Below are positions 1 through 13,000 of a stretch of DNA of 64,000 nt, piece by piece. The notes under the pieces are model-generated. The model saw nothing but the letters and a program-made list of their open reading frames with translations, was not told the origin of the DNA and searched no databases. This DNA is from Mactra quadrangularis. Its lineage: Eukaryota > Mollusca > Bivalvia > Venerida > Mactridae. The stretch is taken from contig CM046307.1 in NCBI GenBank assembly GCA_025267735.1, positions 60,321,395 to 60,385,394 on the forward strand, written 5' to 3'. Numbering within the stretch: position 1 is the first letter of the stretch; every line of letters begins with the position of its first letter. The translations under genes and the position numbers were made by a program.

Positions 1-244
1 AATACTACATAAGTGGAAATTTCAGCAGTGTTAACATTCTACTGACAGTCAAAAAATAAGTTTCATTTTTCTGTCTTGATTGCTTTAGAATATCAATATT
101 TTTTATTCATACAATATCAACTGAGTTGAACAACTGTGTTAGTATTTTTCTCAAATGATCTAAAAAAAAATCTTTAAAATTAAAATTAATGCCCTGATCA
201 ACACTTCCCATTGTTACCTAAGGTAGCTGACTCAACTTTCAGAG

Positions 245-458
245 GAGCGGGCGTGGCCGAGCAGTTACGATGTTAAACTGGTAATCATTGGATAGCCAGC
301 TCTGCCTTGGTTCAAAACCCATCCAAAACCTACCTCGTTGTTTCCTTAAGCAAGAAACTTTATCCTACTAGCTCAGTACTGGGGGACCAGGAAGCAGACT
401 CGAAAGTGATAAATCTAAGTTGTAAGAACTAGTTTCACAATCGAGCTAAAATAAATTA
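245..458 (+). repeat. tRNA-derived SINE, family A, copy 1
   Basis: Starts with a tRNA-like head with polymerase III box A (GTGGCCGAGCAGTTA) and box B (GGTTCAAAACC), then a body shared with 15373-15573 and 38028-38246 (CCTTAAGCAAGAAACTTTATCC, CTCAGTACTGGGGGACCAGG) and an AATAAATTA tail. It sits in a TPR intron, antisense to the gene. The head most resembles a class II (Leu/Ser type) tRNA. Confidence 0.8.
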
Positions 459-699
459 CCATACTCAACTTTCAAGCTTTCCTCAACACTTTTCTTTGAC
501 CTTTACTCACTAACTCTTTCATAATAAACTGACAAATTCTCCTCACACAATGAAAAATCTACATTTATGTCAAATTTTCATAAAAGGATATTACTTGCTA
601 TAGTCATGAAATCTCTAGATTCAAAGTCTAGAGTGCTTCAACTGCATCAGGGCATCATAATTAATATAAAAATTATTGCGATAATTCAACAATACAAGA

Positions 700-998
700 T
701 TTATTTGTTTGTTTGTTTTGTTGGGTTTAACGCCGCAGCAACACATTGTATAGGTCATATAATGGCGGTCAGTCAACCTACTCACTGTTCCTGGAAAGGC
801 TAAATCACTGTATATAGCTGTTAACCAACTACAAAGCACATATACTTTTGTCAGCGACAGACAACTGCCCTACATAAATAAGAATCATTGGTAGGAGGGA
901 GAATGGCCGTAGAAATTCTTTATTAACCAAGCTTCATGAAAGTATGCCTGGCCTAGGAATCAAACCCACGACCTCTTATTTGGTAGCACGCGATTAGG
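700..998 (-). repeat. tRNA-derived SINE, family B
   Basis: On the minus strand a tRNA-like head (right end) is followed by a body and a (CAAA)n tail (left end). The body string GGTAGGAGGGAGAATGGCC is shared with all other family B copies. The head here is damaged and ends in a G-run near 1000. Confidence 0.75.
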
Positions 999-1098
999 GG
1001 GGGGGGGGCTACAATACAAGAAAGGAGGATTTACAGCCAAAATTGTAAGATCATTGATAATAATAGCTCCAAGACTCTAGTTAATGTGATATATTTAC

Positions 1099-4000
1099 CT
1101 TAGATGAAAGTTTAGCATTCTGTACTCTCAGATCAGAAATCTCTTGTCTTGATTTATCCATCTGTTCATACATTATCCTAGAATTAAACATAACTTTATT
1201 GTTTAAATTTATAAGGAAACATTGATTCTAGCAGATACATGTATAGTACATTTTTTCCTTACTGTCCAAGCTTGAATAATTTCAATTTCACAGTGATTGA
1301 ATACACAGTATCACGTGTGTCAGATACTTGCAAAACGCAAGTGGATTTTTAAAATTGCAAATTTTTAATTTTAACTGGCAAATTTTCGAGAGTTGAAATC
1401 ACTGCAAAAAAATTTTTCTATCCAAAATTAGTGAGGCTCAAATCAGAATTGAAACGACCAGATAGATTGATAGTATTTATTAAAGATTCACAGTAAAATA
1501 GAACATGTTCCATATTCTTGTCTACCCACAATAACACCATTCTTCTATCTACAGTTATGAATATATGAATAGTTACTATGTGTGCCATTAAAAATGTTAT
1601 ATTAAAATGAGTTATTTTTTGCAAGTTGAAATAAAATCAACTCGCAAAATTTTGCAAGTGATTTGTATTGTTAAATTCGAGCCCTGTAATATTCCATAAG
1701 GCATGAAGGCATAATCAGGATATCAAGCCAACCCCTGGATTGACAATCTAACATACTACATGTTAGTCTTATCAGGGATGGCTGCCTTTGACATACTAGA
1801 CTTATAGTAAGTAATCTTTAGACAATACTTTCATAAAGACAAAAACAAATACATGAACATTCAAACCAAGTTCTAAAATATTCTAACATCAAATTTCTAG
1901 AAACAGATATAAAACAAGTAAATCTGTGAGCTAATGCTCACCAGTGATACCCCCGCAGTGAGAAATATGAGTATCATAATGTAACTTTCATTTAACGAAA
2001 TCTAAAAATATGCGACAAACAGGAAGTAGATGAGCAAGGAGCATGAAATCGCTTTACACCACATGGGACTATGGGATGAAGCAATATGCAAAGTATCAGG
2101 CTGCTGCATGTTATAGTTGCTGAAAAAACTGCGACGGAAATTTTGTAATGGACGGACACATGCACGAACACACGCACGCACGGACAAGGGTAAAACAGTA
2201 TACCCCCCTCTTCTTCGAAGCAGGGGTATAAAAATCACAGCCTTTGTCTAAAACTTTAAATAAGTAACATCATTATAATTCTAAACTTGTGCAAGTGTGA
2301 TTTTTCATCCATTTAGATTTTTTTTTTGTTGGGTTTAATGTCATAGCAACACATTGTATAGGTTATATCACAGCGGTCAGTCCACTCACTGTTGCTGGAA
2401 ATGCTAAATGTCTGAACTTAGCTGTTAACCAACTACTAGGCACTTACTTCAGCCAGTGACCGACTACTGCCCTACATGATTTAGCATCAGTGGTAGGAGG
2501 GAAAATGGGCATAAAAAAATATTTCATAAGCAAGGTCCTTGAAAGTATGCCCCTTCCAGGAATCGAACCTACAACCCTTCGATCAGTAGACTTGTGCACT
2601 ACTGACTAAGCTAGCTAGGTGAGCTCATCCATTTAGAAACAAATATCATACTTCTCATTTTCCAGTTTCTCTTTTCTATAAGAAGTGAACTCAGCTTGTA
2701 GTTGTTTTAAAGCATTATTAGCATCATCTAGTTTCTTCAATGTAGCCTCACTGTCCTGGGTTTTACCAGCTTGTTTACCAGGACTTTTTGATGAGGATGT
2801 ATTCATACTGTTGTCAGCATGATGACTGATGGCTGATATCTCCAACTAGCAATAATATACAAAATATATAGTGCCATACAAAATTACCTTTACACTTGTA
2901 AAACAATCTGGTTTTTTATTAATACAATTATATTTTATTTCTGATGTATTTACACATTATGAAAGTTTAAATAGTTTATAACATTTGAATGAAGATTAAT
3001 AATAGCTGATACAATTCAGTGTTCTCATTAGGAAACGGCTGCCGACTTAAACAGCCAGTTAGAAAGACTACAAGGCCTGTTATGATTGACAAAAAATAAA
3101 TAAAGAAAGAAAGAAATTGCCTTCGGACTGCCCTAGAAAGCCTATTACTTTTCTATTTGAGCCTATTCAACAAAATTTTACAGAGAACACTGCAATTGTA
3201 ATTGTTATACATACATGTAGTGCATATATTTAAAGATGTGTGCTTTCACATTCTCAAATATAGGCAAAAATTTCATAACATATACATAAGTGTAAAGTGT
3301 ATTATGAATGGCAGAGTAAACTAACAATAAAATAATTATTATATAGAGAACAAGAAAATATAGAAGGAAGAAATTCAGTCTGTGCAATTACTTGTTGTAC
3401 AGCTGTCACAGGAAACCACTTTTTAGCTTAGAAAACAAAATATTTTACATAAATGACAAAATTATTATAAAATATTAATGAAGCTATAAGGAATCTTTTA
3501 GGCAACAACTTTTCAACCCTACTATTAGCAGACTAATGGAAACTTAATATTAACCTGGAATAAAAATACAATGAATGAGAAAAAGTGAAATCAATTAAGA
3601 AAAGTCATTGTCTTAATAGCTCATCAGCACAATAATTATTTTGACATGCTTATTTAATAGCCTCTGATAGAAGCTTGTTATTTTATCTTTGCACAACAAA
3701 ACCTGTTTTTATTCAACAATAAAATATAGATGCCTGTATGTTATATCTTAGGCCACAACAAGTTGATCATATATTCTATGGATTTTTCTGGGAAAAAAAT
3801 GGGGCGAGCGAGCAAAGAAATTTTTTTTAAAAAGTCTTTATTCACTTGCTTTATATAGCGGTTTGACCAAATTTTTATGAGCTAGCGAGGAAATAAAGGA
3901 TTTTTTTTTTAAACCGTCAAAATTAAGGTGTGAGCGAATCCATAGAACATATGATCAATTTGTTGTAGCCTTACTTATAAGATAAAACAAACAAGAGGGT

Positions 4001-7000
4001 CCTGAGAACCCTGGACCGCTCACCTGAGACTAAATGCTTAGGTCATCTGACAAAAGATTGTTTAACAGTTTCTCTTGATGAAAACAATCTTTGTAGAAGA
4101 CCTCAGAATAATACCACATATCAAATATGAAAGCTCTATGCCTTGAAATTTTTGAGAGAAAGACTTTTTAACATTTCCTTATATAACTCTATGTAAATCT
4201 TGTGACACCTGGGGCCAGGCCAATTTTGACCCCAGGGGCATAATTTTAACAATCTTTGTGAGGCACATTCTAGTGATGCTACATGCCAAATAAATAACTA
4301 TTTGGACTTGATGGTTTTTTTGAAAAGTAGATTTTTAAAGCAATTGTTGACAATGGTCGCACACACGCACATTGGTCAGACCCCCCATAATAGCTAACCT
4401 TGAGCACTTTGTGCTCAGGTGAGCTAATGCTATACAGGTTAAGATAGTTATACATACTGGTTCTGTACTTGACTGTTGTAATAATATCCTGTACATATCT
4501 CTTTGTCTTACAATTGATTCAACCTAAATATATAATAAAATAAATATCAATATTTGGGCTCTATATCGGTCAGATATATGATCTATGATCGATACGATAT
4601 TCGTATCAATACAAAATTTTCGATATTCGATATATCATAATATTATGATATTTTAATAACATGTAATTTTTTTATTAAACAACAAAACAGTGTTGTTTTA
4701 TTCATATATTTCAATTGCACCATACCATTGAATGCACTGTCTTATTAACACATATACTTTAATGTTAAAGTATATGAAGTTTGCACGTTTTTAAGAAATA
4801 TCATTGCATCAAGCGAGTCTGGGTCAGGACATGATCTTTCTGCTGACAGGATGTCTCCTGAGGTTGAAACTACCCATTCAGAAGCTACAGAAGTGGCCTG
4901 AGCAACTAAATTTTAAGCAGCTAAATGATGTTCACTCATGTGGGAGTCTAAATCAGTTTTCTTTTTAAAAGCAAATGATAAGGATGTTTTGGCAAGTCTC
5001 TGTAAACTTTCAAATCTTTATTGGCCATTTATTGAAAGCTTCTGCTGTTGACGGAATAAACTGAGTGGTCATCTTCTTCATTTAAAGAAGCCTCCATCCA
5101 TATTTTGGCTCTCTTATGGGATGGTTCACCAATTTTTCTTTAGTCCTATAACTTAAATACTGATTGTTGGTTGCCAGAGTAATTGAAAATGAAAGTACAT
5201 ATAAAGGACATTCTAACAGCAACAGTTACTTCCCTTTGGTTGAAAAGATCATAACATGACGTAACCGGTGTAAGTTGATTGAAACAAAGATTATATCTAG
5301 GAATAAATAGAATTTAATTTCGACATAGACATTGGTTCTGTAATTGACAATGTCTGAACTGTGGACCAAACTGTGAATTCTGAACCACAGTATACCATGG
5401 CAGCCCTAGCCAAGTTGTTTTGACAGTAAACCACGAGTTTATTTCTTAGACCATACAGATTTTGAATGACTGAATACTTTACCATTTCTGCTTGTTTCTG
5501 TCTGGCATCTTTAATATGATTAAGTTCTTCCAGAGTTTGATCTAACTCATCTCTTAATTCTTTTGTTCTATAATATAATATAAAATGGATACAATGTAAT
5601 ATAATATAATTTATATATAATATTCTAACTCAGGCACATGGGCTTCCACTCTATATTTAACGTGACATCAACTATACTTTAATAATGAACAGCAAATACA
5701 GTATTTTTATGTGTACTTGGCTATAGCACAGGAAGTACACTACGATACAACACTGAGCAAAGTAAACATTTATTTGATTGCCAGAAACAACCATGTTTTT
5801 GTATGGACAAAGTTTCTACATAGGCAACTAAATTGGCAGAGAAATCACACAGAAAGCTTTAAAGATAGTTTCACATCTAGAAATCAAAACTAGTTTAAAC
5901 AACAAATCAGGATTTATACAGAATTTTAGTGACAAAATTCAAGCATTTTTAGGCACTTTTCAAGGACAAAAGTGCCAAATTCAAGCACTGTAAGTTTTTA
6001 TTGGCTGATCATTATGGAGATTTTTGTTGTGTTGCATAATCTCCAAACAGCCTGATCATGTCACAACTGGTAAGTCAAATGTTTAAGAGTCATAACCCCT
6101 AATTCTTCCTGTAGAGTGGCTTAAATGTAATTTCAATCCAGTGACAAACTTTGTTATGAAGTTGTTGAATATTGGATGTAAACTATTTGACTTATAAAGT
6201 GTATATTAAAGTTGACCAACAAGTCATCAAACAAAGATCAAGACAATACAACCTGTCTTAGATACCTGTACATAATGGTACAGAAAAAAACATACAAGTA
6301 CGTGATAGAGCTCGACATTAAAGGTCGTTCGATTGCCCCAAACTATATTTGGGTTCAGGCAACCTGTTACTGCTATGAAAAGTTTGGTAAATTATTTGTG
6401 GTAAGGCTAAATCTCTGGATTAAGCTGTTAACCAACTACTAAGCGCATACTTTCATCAGTGACTGATAACTGCCCTACATAATAAAAAATCATTGGTAGG
6501 AGGGAGAATGGCCGTAGAAATAATTTCATGACCAAGCTCCACGAAAGTATGCCCTGCCCAGGAATCGAACCCGCGACCCCTCAATCAGTAGAATTGCCTG
6601 CTGCCAACTGAGCTAGCCGGGCGACTAAGTTTGATTCAGGCAAGTTAAATATATAGCTGGTTGTCGGACGAGACAACCTAGTTTAAAATAAATGTCAAGC
6701 CTGGCACAAGTAAACTACATACTTTGAATCAATAGCTAGTGACTCTTCTTGTTCATGTTTATCAGATAATTCACGTATCACTGATAATAACTTCTGATTC
6801 TGTTCTTGTAGTTCATCTATATTTCTGTGAATACAAATATATAAATAAGTTGTATTTTTATTTTTTATTTATTGGAGTTAACGCCGTATCAACACAATTT
6901 AGGTCATTTCACGGCGTCCAGCGCACCTAACCTAGCTTTCCTGGACCATTGTCTATAACCAGGACTCACCTACCCTTCCACAAGGCCGGAAACTTCTCCA

Positions 7001-10000
7001 TATTATCTAATCAATGGAGGAAAATCGACATAATAGTCAAATTTTCATGGAAGGGTATAACCTCCCCGGGCGGGATTCAAACCCGCACCCCCTCGGGCAC
7101 GAGTATCCAAATCCCGGCGCGCTACCAACTGCGCTATCGACCCGGGTTAAAATAAGTTGTAATTTAAGTTTTGTAACTAAAATACATGACAGAGATTTAA
7201 TTAAATTTTCCCCTAAAGTTCCTGCCTTTCTAATTTCGAATTCGGGTAAAGGCTTATGAATTAGAATGTGTTATTTGACAAGTAATTACTGTATACAAAG
7301 ACAAAGATTAAATATATTGAGTATATGTAAAATAGTATAGAATTAAAGGGTTTTTTTCATAGTGTTTTTTTCATACTCCACTTACATAAACATTTTAAGA
7401 TTTTTTTTTATTAACATTTTTCATAATAAAAATTGTTTTCACAAAGATAAAGTAACCTTTGCTGAGCTAGCAGGGGGTGAGAATCATGAAATTAATGTGC
7501 TATCAAGCCTAATGTAATGAAAATACAAGACATGGGAATTCCATGAGGACGAAGCTTTCCGAAGACTCTTCAACCTAGTGTCCAATGGGTCGTCATAGTT
7601 TGAATCCCGGGTGGGCCAAACTTAAATTTGCAGAGTTTGAGCATGAAATTAATTCTATGGTCATTCTCTCTCCTACTACTGTTTCAAACACTGCAAAAGT
7701 GAGTATGATCCCCCCAGTATTTAAACCTGTGACCCATAGAGCGCTAGATTCGTAAGTCAGATGTGCCAACAACTGAGCTAGATAGGCAGACTCACTGTAA
7801 GTTGGAAAAAAATCATAAAGTAAAAGAGGAGTAATCTTTAATAAACAGTGGCCTTAACCTTCACCCGAATGGCCCCAAAAACAATCCCAAGCTACATTTT
7901 CAGAAGACCTACCAACATAAAAAATTTGGTAACAATGGCTCATTTCTAACTAAAGTTATGGAGTGTAAACACCATGCCGGCCAGTCAACAATCAGCATCT
8001 AATAACCATCCTTTGGAAACCTAATGTAACTTATCTATCTAATATAATTCTCGTTTAACTACTAATTTCTGGTGATGATAGGGCTGTCACAATACACCAG
8101 AAGCGTATCGCGATTTATTGCAATACACTGGCATTGTATAGCAATACATACCACAATATATTGTGAGCTTTTAGATTCGTTGTGCCTCTGCTGTATTTAA
8201 CTGAAACATTGCAAATCTTACATGCAGCTCTGATATAATCTAGCCTTTTTAAAAGTATTTACAGTCATTTAGGACTGTAACACACCCAAATCGGTTTAAT
8301 TCTAGTAACTTTCACTACTTTTATTTTGCTAACGGAAGAATTTTCCAATGGAAAAAAAAATATTGCCAAATACTGGTATGTTACGCCGTATGTATTGCCA
8401 CAGCTGCATATTGCAATATACTATTATATCATGACAGCCCTAATACTAATGTAATATAAAATACAAACCTAAATGTAACTAATCTATCAGATATAATTCT
8501 AGATGAACTACTAATTTCTGGTGATGATACATCTTCTCTTACAACACGTCCACCACGTAATTCTTCTATTTCTTTTATCAAATATTTCACCTATAATAAT
8601 AAAATAATTAAAAAATGAGGTGAATATAAATCAGTTGTTTATGCAGATTTAATGCAATGTTATTTGAATTTAAAATAAAAGTTAAATAGATGACATAATT
8701 TTGAAATGATTTACACAAAAATAGAGGTGTTTACATACTCGGTCATTTTTCTGATCGAGTACCCGGTTACTCGGATGATTTTCATTGATATTCAAATTTT
8801 TATCAATCATTATCAACACCATCTGCATGCTAGTTTCATTTTCTATGTTCTATTCATTGAATGGATATGATTCGAAACTAAAGTATATGGCTTTTCCCAA
8901 CTGAAAATCTTTGTAACGGTAATATCACCATGCAAAACCAAATAAAATCAAGAATTATAATTATACAAACAAGACTTTTTCAGTTAAAAAATTCCATAAA
9001 TTCTAGTTCCAAATAAGAACTATTCGTAACTACAAATAGAACTACCAGGCAAGGGAGGTAACTCAGAAAGACCAATAAACAAAGAAATTAAACGACAACA
9101 TTATATTTTACAACAATTTAATTTATGCATATTCAAGTTTTAAAAATTCGGCTACAAACAGGCAATTAAATATCATAAGAGGCCAAATGACGTAAGCGAC
9201 ACAGGTGTTCAATAACTTGCGAGTATATATATTTTCGCACCTCTACAAAGACGTTTTGATTGCATTTAAAATGAAGTTATGAAGATACATGTACATCTCC
9301 TAATTTCAGCTAATTGGATACGCTAATCTTTATAAATCACAAAAAAATAGATTTTTCCGAGTAATCGAATATAAATTTCGTTAACCAATATTGGGACGAT
9401 ATTTGATTGAATTGTTGCACTCATTACAAACACATGTCAAATTGTGAATTGTCTGACCAACTTTAACATTTTAATTTACAGATTACATAAAATTGCCTGA
9501 AGTGTTGGTTTAGCAAAGAAATTTTCCTTGTTTCTTCAGCAGTTTAATGTTATTATACTGCGGTCATTCACTGAATTACTTGAAGTTAAAGTTGTTTTAC
9601 AATATTGTACCATAACTATAATACCTACAGAGTTTGCATGCAAAGTGACAAAGTGTTCAGGGAAAACTGTACTTCAAGATTTTGTATGGGAAGAAGAGGA
9701 AAATAAAATCTTTTAATTTTGAACTGTGAGAGTATTTGCCAATAATGCAGGGTAGAATTAACATTTCGTCCACATTTTTTGCACTGCTCGATTAGTACTT
9801 GAATCTTCTGTTTAATGAGTAATCTTAAGTATGGATTTGTTAAGTTTCAATGTGCAAGAAAGACTTACTGTATTTCAATACTTTGATTTTGCTATGGCAT
9901 AGTACTTATCATTAGTATAATACTAATTTTCAAGTCATTCTGCTTTAAGTGACACATTTATGTCTAGACAAAGAAAATTTACACGGCTGATCCAACAACA

Positions 10001-13000
10001 CACTCTTTAACAGGATATAAAAAAATGACTGAAACACCTCTATGTATATAAATAGCACACAAGTAAACAAACCATGTTATAAATTAAGCACATATACCTG
10101 TCTTGATAGATCAGTAATGAGAGATTGTTGTTTCTGGTTCTCTTTAGTAAGATGTGAAGATTTTCTATGACATTCATCAGCTTCACTTCTTAATGTCTGA
10201 CATTCCTACAAAATATTTACATTATTTGTAGTTGGCTTTCTTTGTTTGAATTAACAATATGTGGATTTTATACAAACTTCTGTAGCTAAATTCTATGATT
10301 ACGATAATTTCTTCATTTTCCATGAAATTAAAAGAATATTAAAACCGTGTTCCTCGCAAAGAACTGGACATTACAGCTGATTTAGACCTATTTTTTTTAC
10401 TCATCATTTACACCCAAAAGTTTATCAAGGTACATTAAGTGATATAGATCTCTTAGTATGGAGCAGTATGTAGTATGTACTACATCTTTTCATGAGTTGA
10501 ATGAATTGTCTGCTCATCACTGCATAAACTACAAATTTCCAACAGATTTTGCCAAAACTGTGCGGTGATAATAAATGGTGTCAGTAAAGTATGTTGTGTT
10601 TTAAATAACTTTGTATAAATAACGGGTTAGAAAATCAACAAACCAAGTTTATTCTAAGTGATCATTTGAATTGTTTGTTTGTTGTGTTTTTTTGGTTTAA
10701 TGTCGTAGCAACACATTGTATAGGTCATATAACTACAGTCAGTCATCCTACTAACTGTCCCGGGAAAGGCTAAATCTCTGGATTCAACTACTTGGCCCAT
10801 ACTTTCGTCTGTTACTGACAACTGCTCTACATAACTAGGAATCATTGGTAGGAGGGAGAATGGCCGTAGAAATAATTTCATGACCAAGCTCCACGAAAGT
10901 ATGCCCCGCATGGAAATCTAACCCACCCACCCTCTATCAGTAGACTTGCGTGCTACCAACTGAGCTAGCCAGGCGGCTTGCAGCAAACAGTATAATATGA
11001 AATCATCATACCAACATTCCAGCATCAAGTTGTCTCGTCATCTGATCTATTCTCCTTAATGCAAGTTCATAATCTTCTTTCTGCTTAATTAATATAGGAG
11101 CTTTCTCTTGAATTTCCTATCATAAAAAAAACAACAACATAAAATGTTAAAAGCTATCATTTAAATTTATTTATGTGAGAATCTTAGTAAAAACAACAAT
11201 GAAAAAAATAATCTACTCTTTGTATCATTATTGACTTTGGTGAGCATATCATGAACAAAAAGTATAAAATATTTATTAATTTCCTTAAGTTTCTAATTTC
11301 TTGTCCATTATATGTATACTTAGACAAAATCTACCCATCAAAACATAGCCAATGTAAATTTTCATACATTAGGGAAGTTAAACAATTTCGAAGTCCTGAA
11401 ATCTTTAAATTTTATGATTTCAGAAGCTTTCAAATAGAAAAAGGACCTGTTCAAACGTCTCTAACTTCAGACCACTACAATCAGTAGCAGTATATTAAAA
11501 TCCTAAACCAAAAAGGTTAGTAAAGAATCTGCCTGCAAAATAGCAGTGTACAAGTTTTATTTTGGCAAACCAAAATAGTACGAGTAATACGAAGTAGTAC
11601 AACACAGGTAGAAACAAGTAAATCTGTGAGCTAATGCTCACTAGTGATACCCCCGCAAAAATCTAAAAATATGCGACAAACAGGAAGTAGATGAGCAAGG
11701 AGCATGAAATCGCTTTACACCACATGGGACTATGGGATGAAGCAATATGCAAAGTATTAGGCTGCTGCATGTTATAGTTGCTGAGAAAACTGCGACGGAA
11801 ATTTTGTAACGGACGGACGGACGCACGCACGCACGGACAAGGGTAAAACAGTATACCCCCCTCTTCTTCGAAGGGGGGGTATAAATATAGTGCTCTCAGC
11901 ATATTTTTGTATTGTAAGTGCTACTTCTACAGCAAAACAGCAGGACAATGCATCCTGTCCCCTTTCTTTCCTCCCTGACCTTTTTTACCTCCTCTATATG
12001 CACAAATAGTCACTTTGAAACACCAACTCTCAGATGAGCCTGATCCCTTTTTTCTGCCTTCCTGCCCTTTTCTAGGTTAGGTTTTTCTAGAACAATCACT
12101 TACAACAGACCGGACAATATCATCCTATCTCCCTATATATTTTCTATCTTCTTTTTCTCCAAAATGGATGCCAGTAACAACTAATTAAAATTCAATTAAA
12201 CTCACCTGCAATATTTTATCAAGATATGAATTAAGACGTTTATTTTCTTCTTTCTCCAGTAGCAGATTATCAGAAGCTTGCACATATTCATTGTAGATCT
12301 CAGTTAAAGTCATTCCGGATTTCAACATTTTACTGGTAACAGCAGCTGATGGGAACATAGCATTTACTCTCTCCTCGCTCATACCTGGGTAATATAGTCA
12401 TACAATCAAATATACACTACTCTAAAAAATGGAATTGGAACAGTTATATGTATTTAGCTCGGGTAATTAAGGAAATTACTAAAATATGATGAATTACATT
12501 TTAATGTTAAACTGTTTAACATAGTTTTTATTCTGAAAATAGTACAGCATTGTTATTGAACAATTTGCACAATTTATCTCAACACCCTTCAAATCCCAAT
12601 AAGAATTACATTGAATTGTAGTTATATGTACAAACTTTTGTAGTGAAATAAATTTTGTGGTCCACCCAGAATACATACAGCCAGTCATAAAATTCTTGTG
12701 CTATGTGAAAAATATTTACTATAACCTGACACATGTTCATCAAATTTATCAACTAAATATCCAATGTTCAAATAGAATAACCTTGTTGGTGCATTACTTC
12801 ATTAATAACATTTAAGGAAACTCCATCCATTGTTTTTAATTTTCTAAATCTGATGAACACAGAGAAACGCTCTTTTTATTCTTGTGGCCTATTTCTGCTA
12901 TTTTAAACCAATATTAGGAGGTTTTTCCTACTTTGCCTTTTGGAATTTTGTATTTGTCCAATAGAATGAGATTTTATAAATAGACATGAATATCCCGAAA

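Noticed and set aside
1..1098. Searched for the next TPR exon
   Set aside because: No minus-strand segment with acceptor, donor and matching phase continues the coiled coil; it must lie beyond the left edge.
6600..7146. Possible functional tRNA genes at SINE heads (also near 24303 and 38200)
   Set aside because: Each head continues into a shared SINE body, lacks a foldable acceptor stem and has changes in conserved tRNA positions.
6949..7259. Plus-strand open frames resembling those at 62669-62941
   Set aside because: The similarity is that of two SINE family C copies; the frames cross the tRNA-like head.
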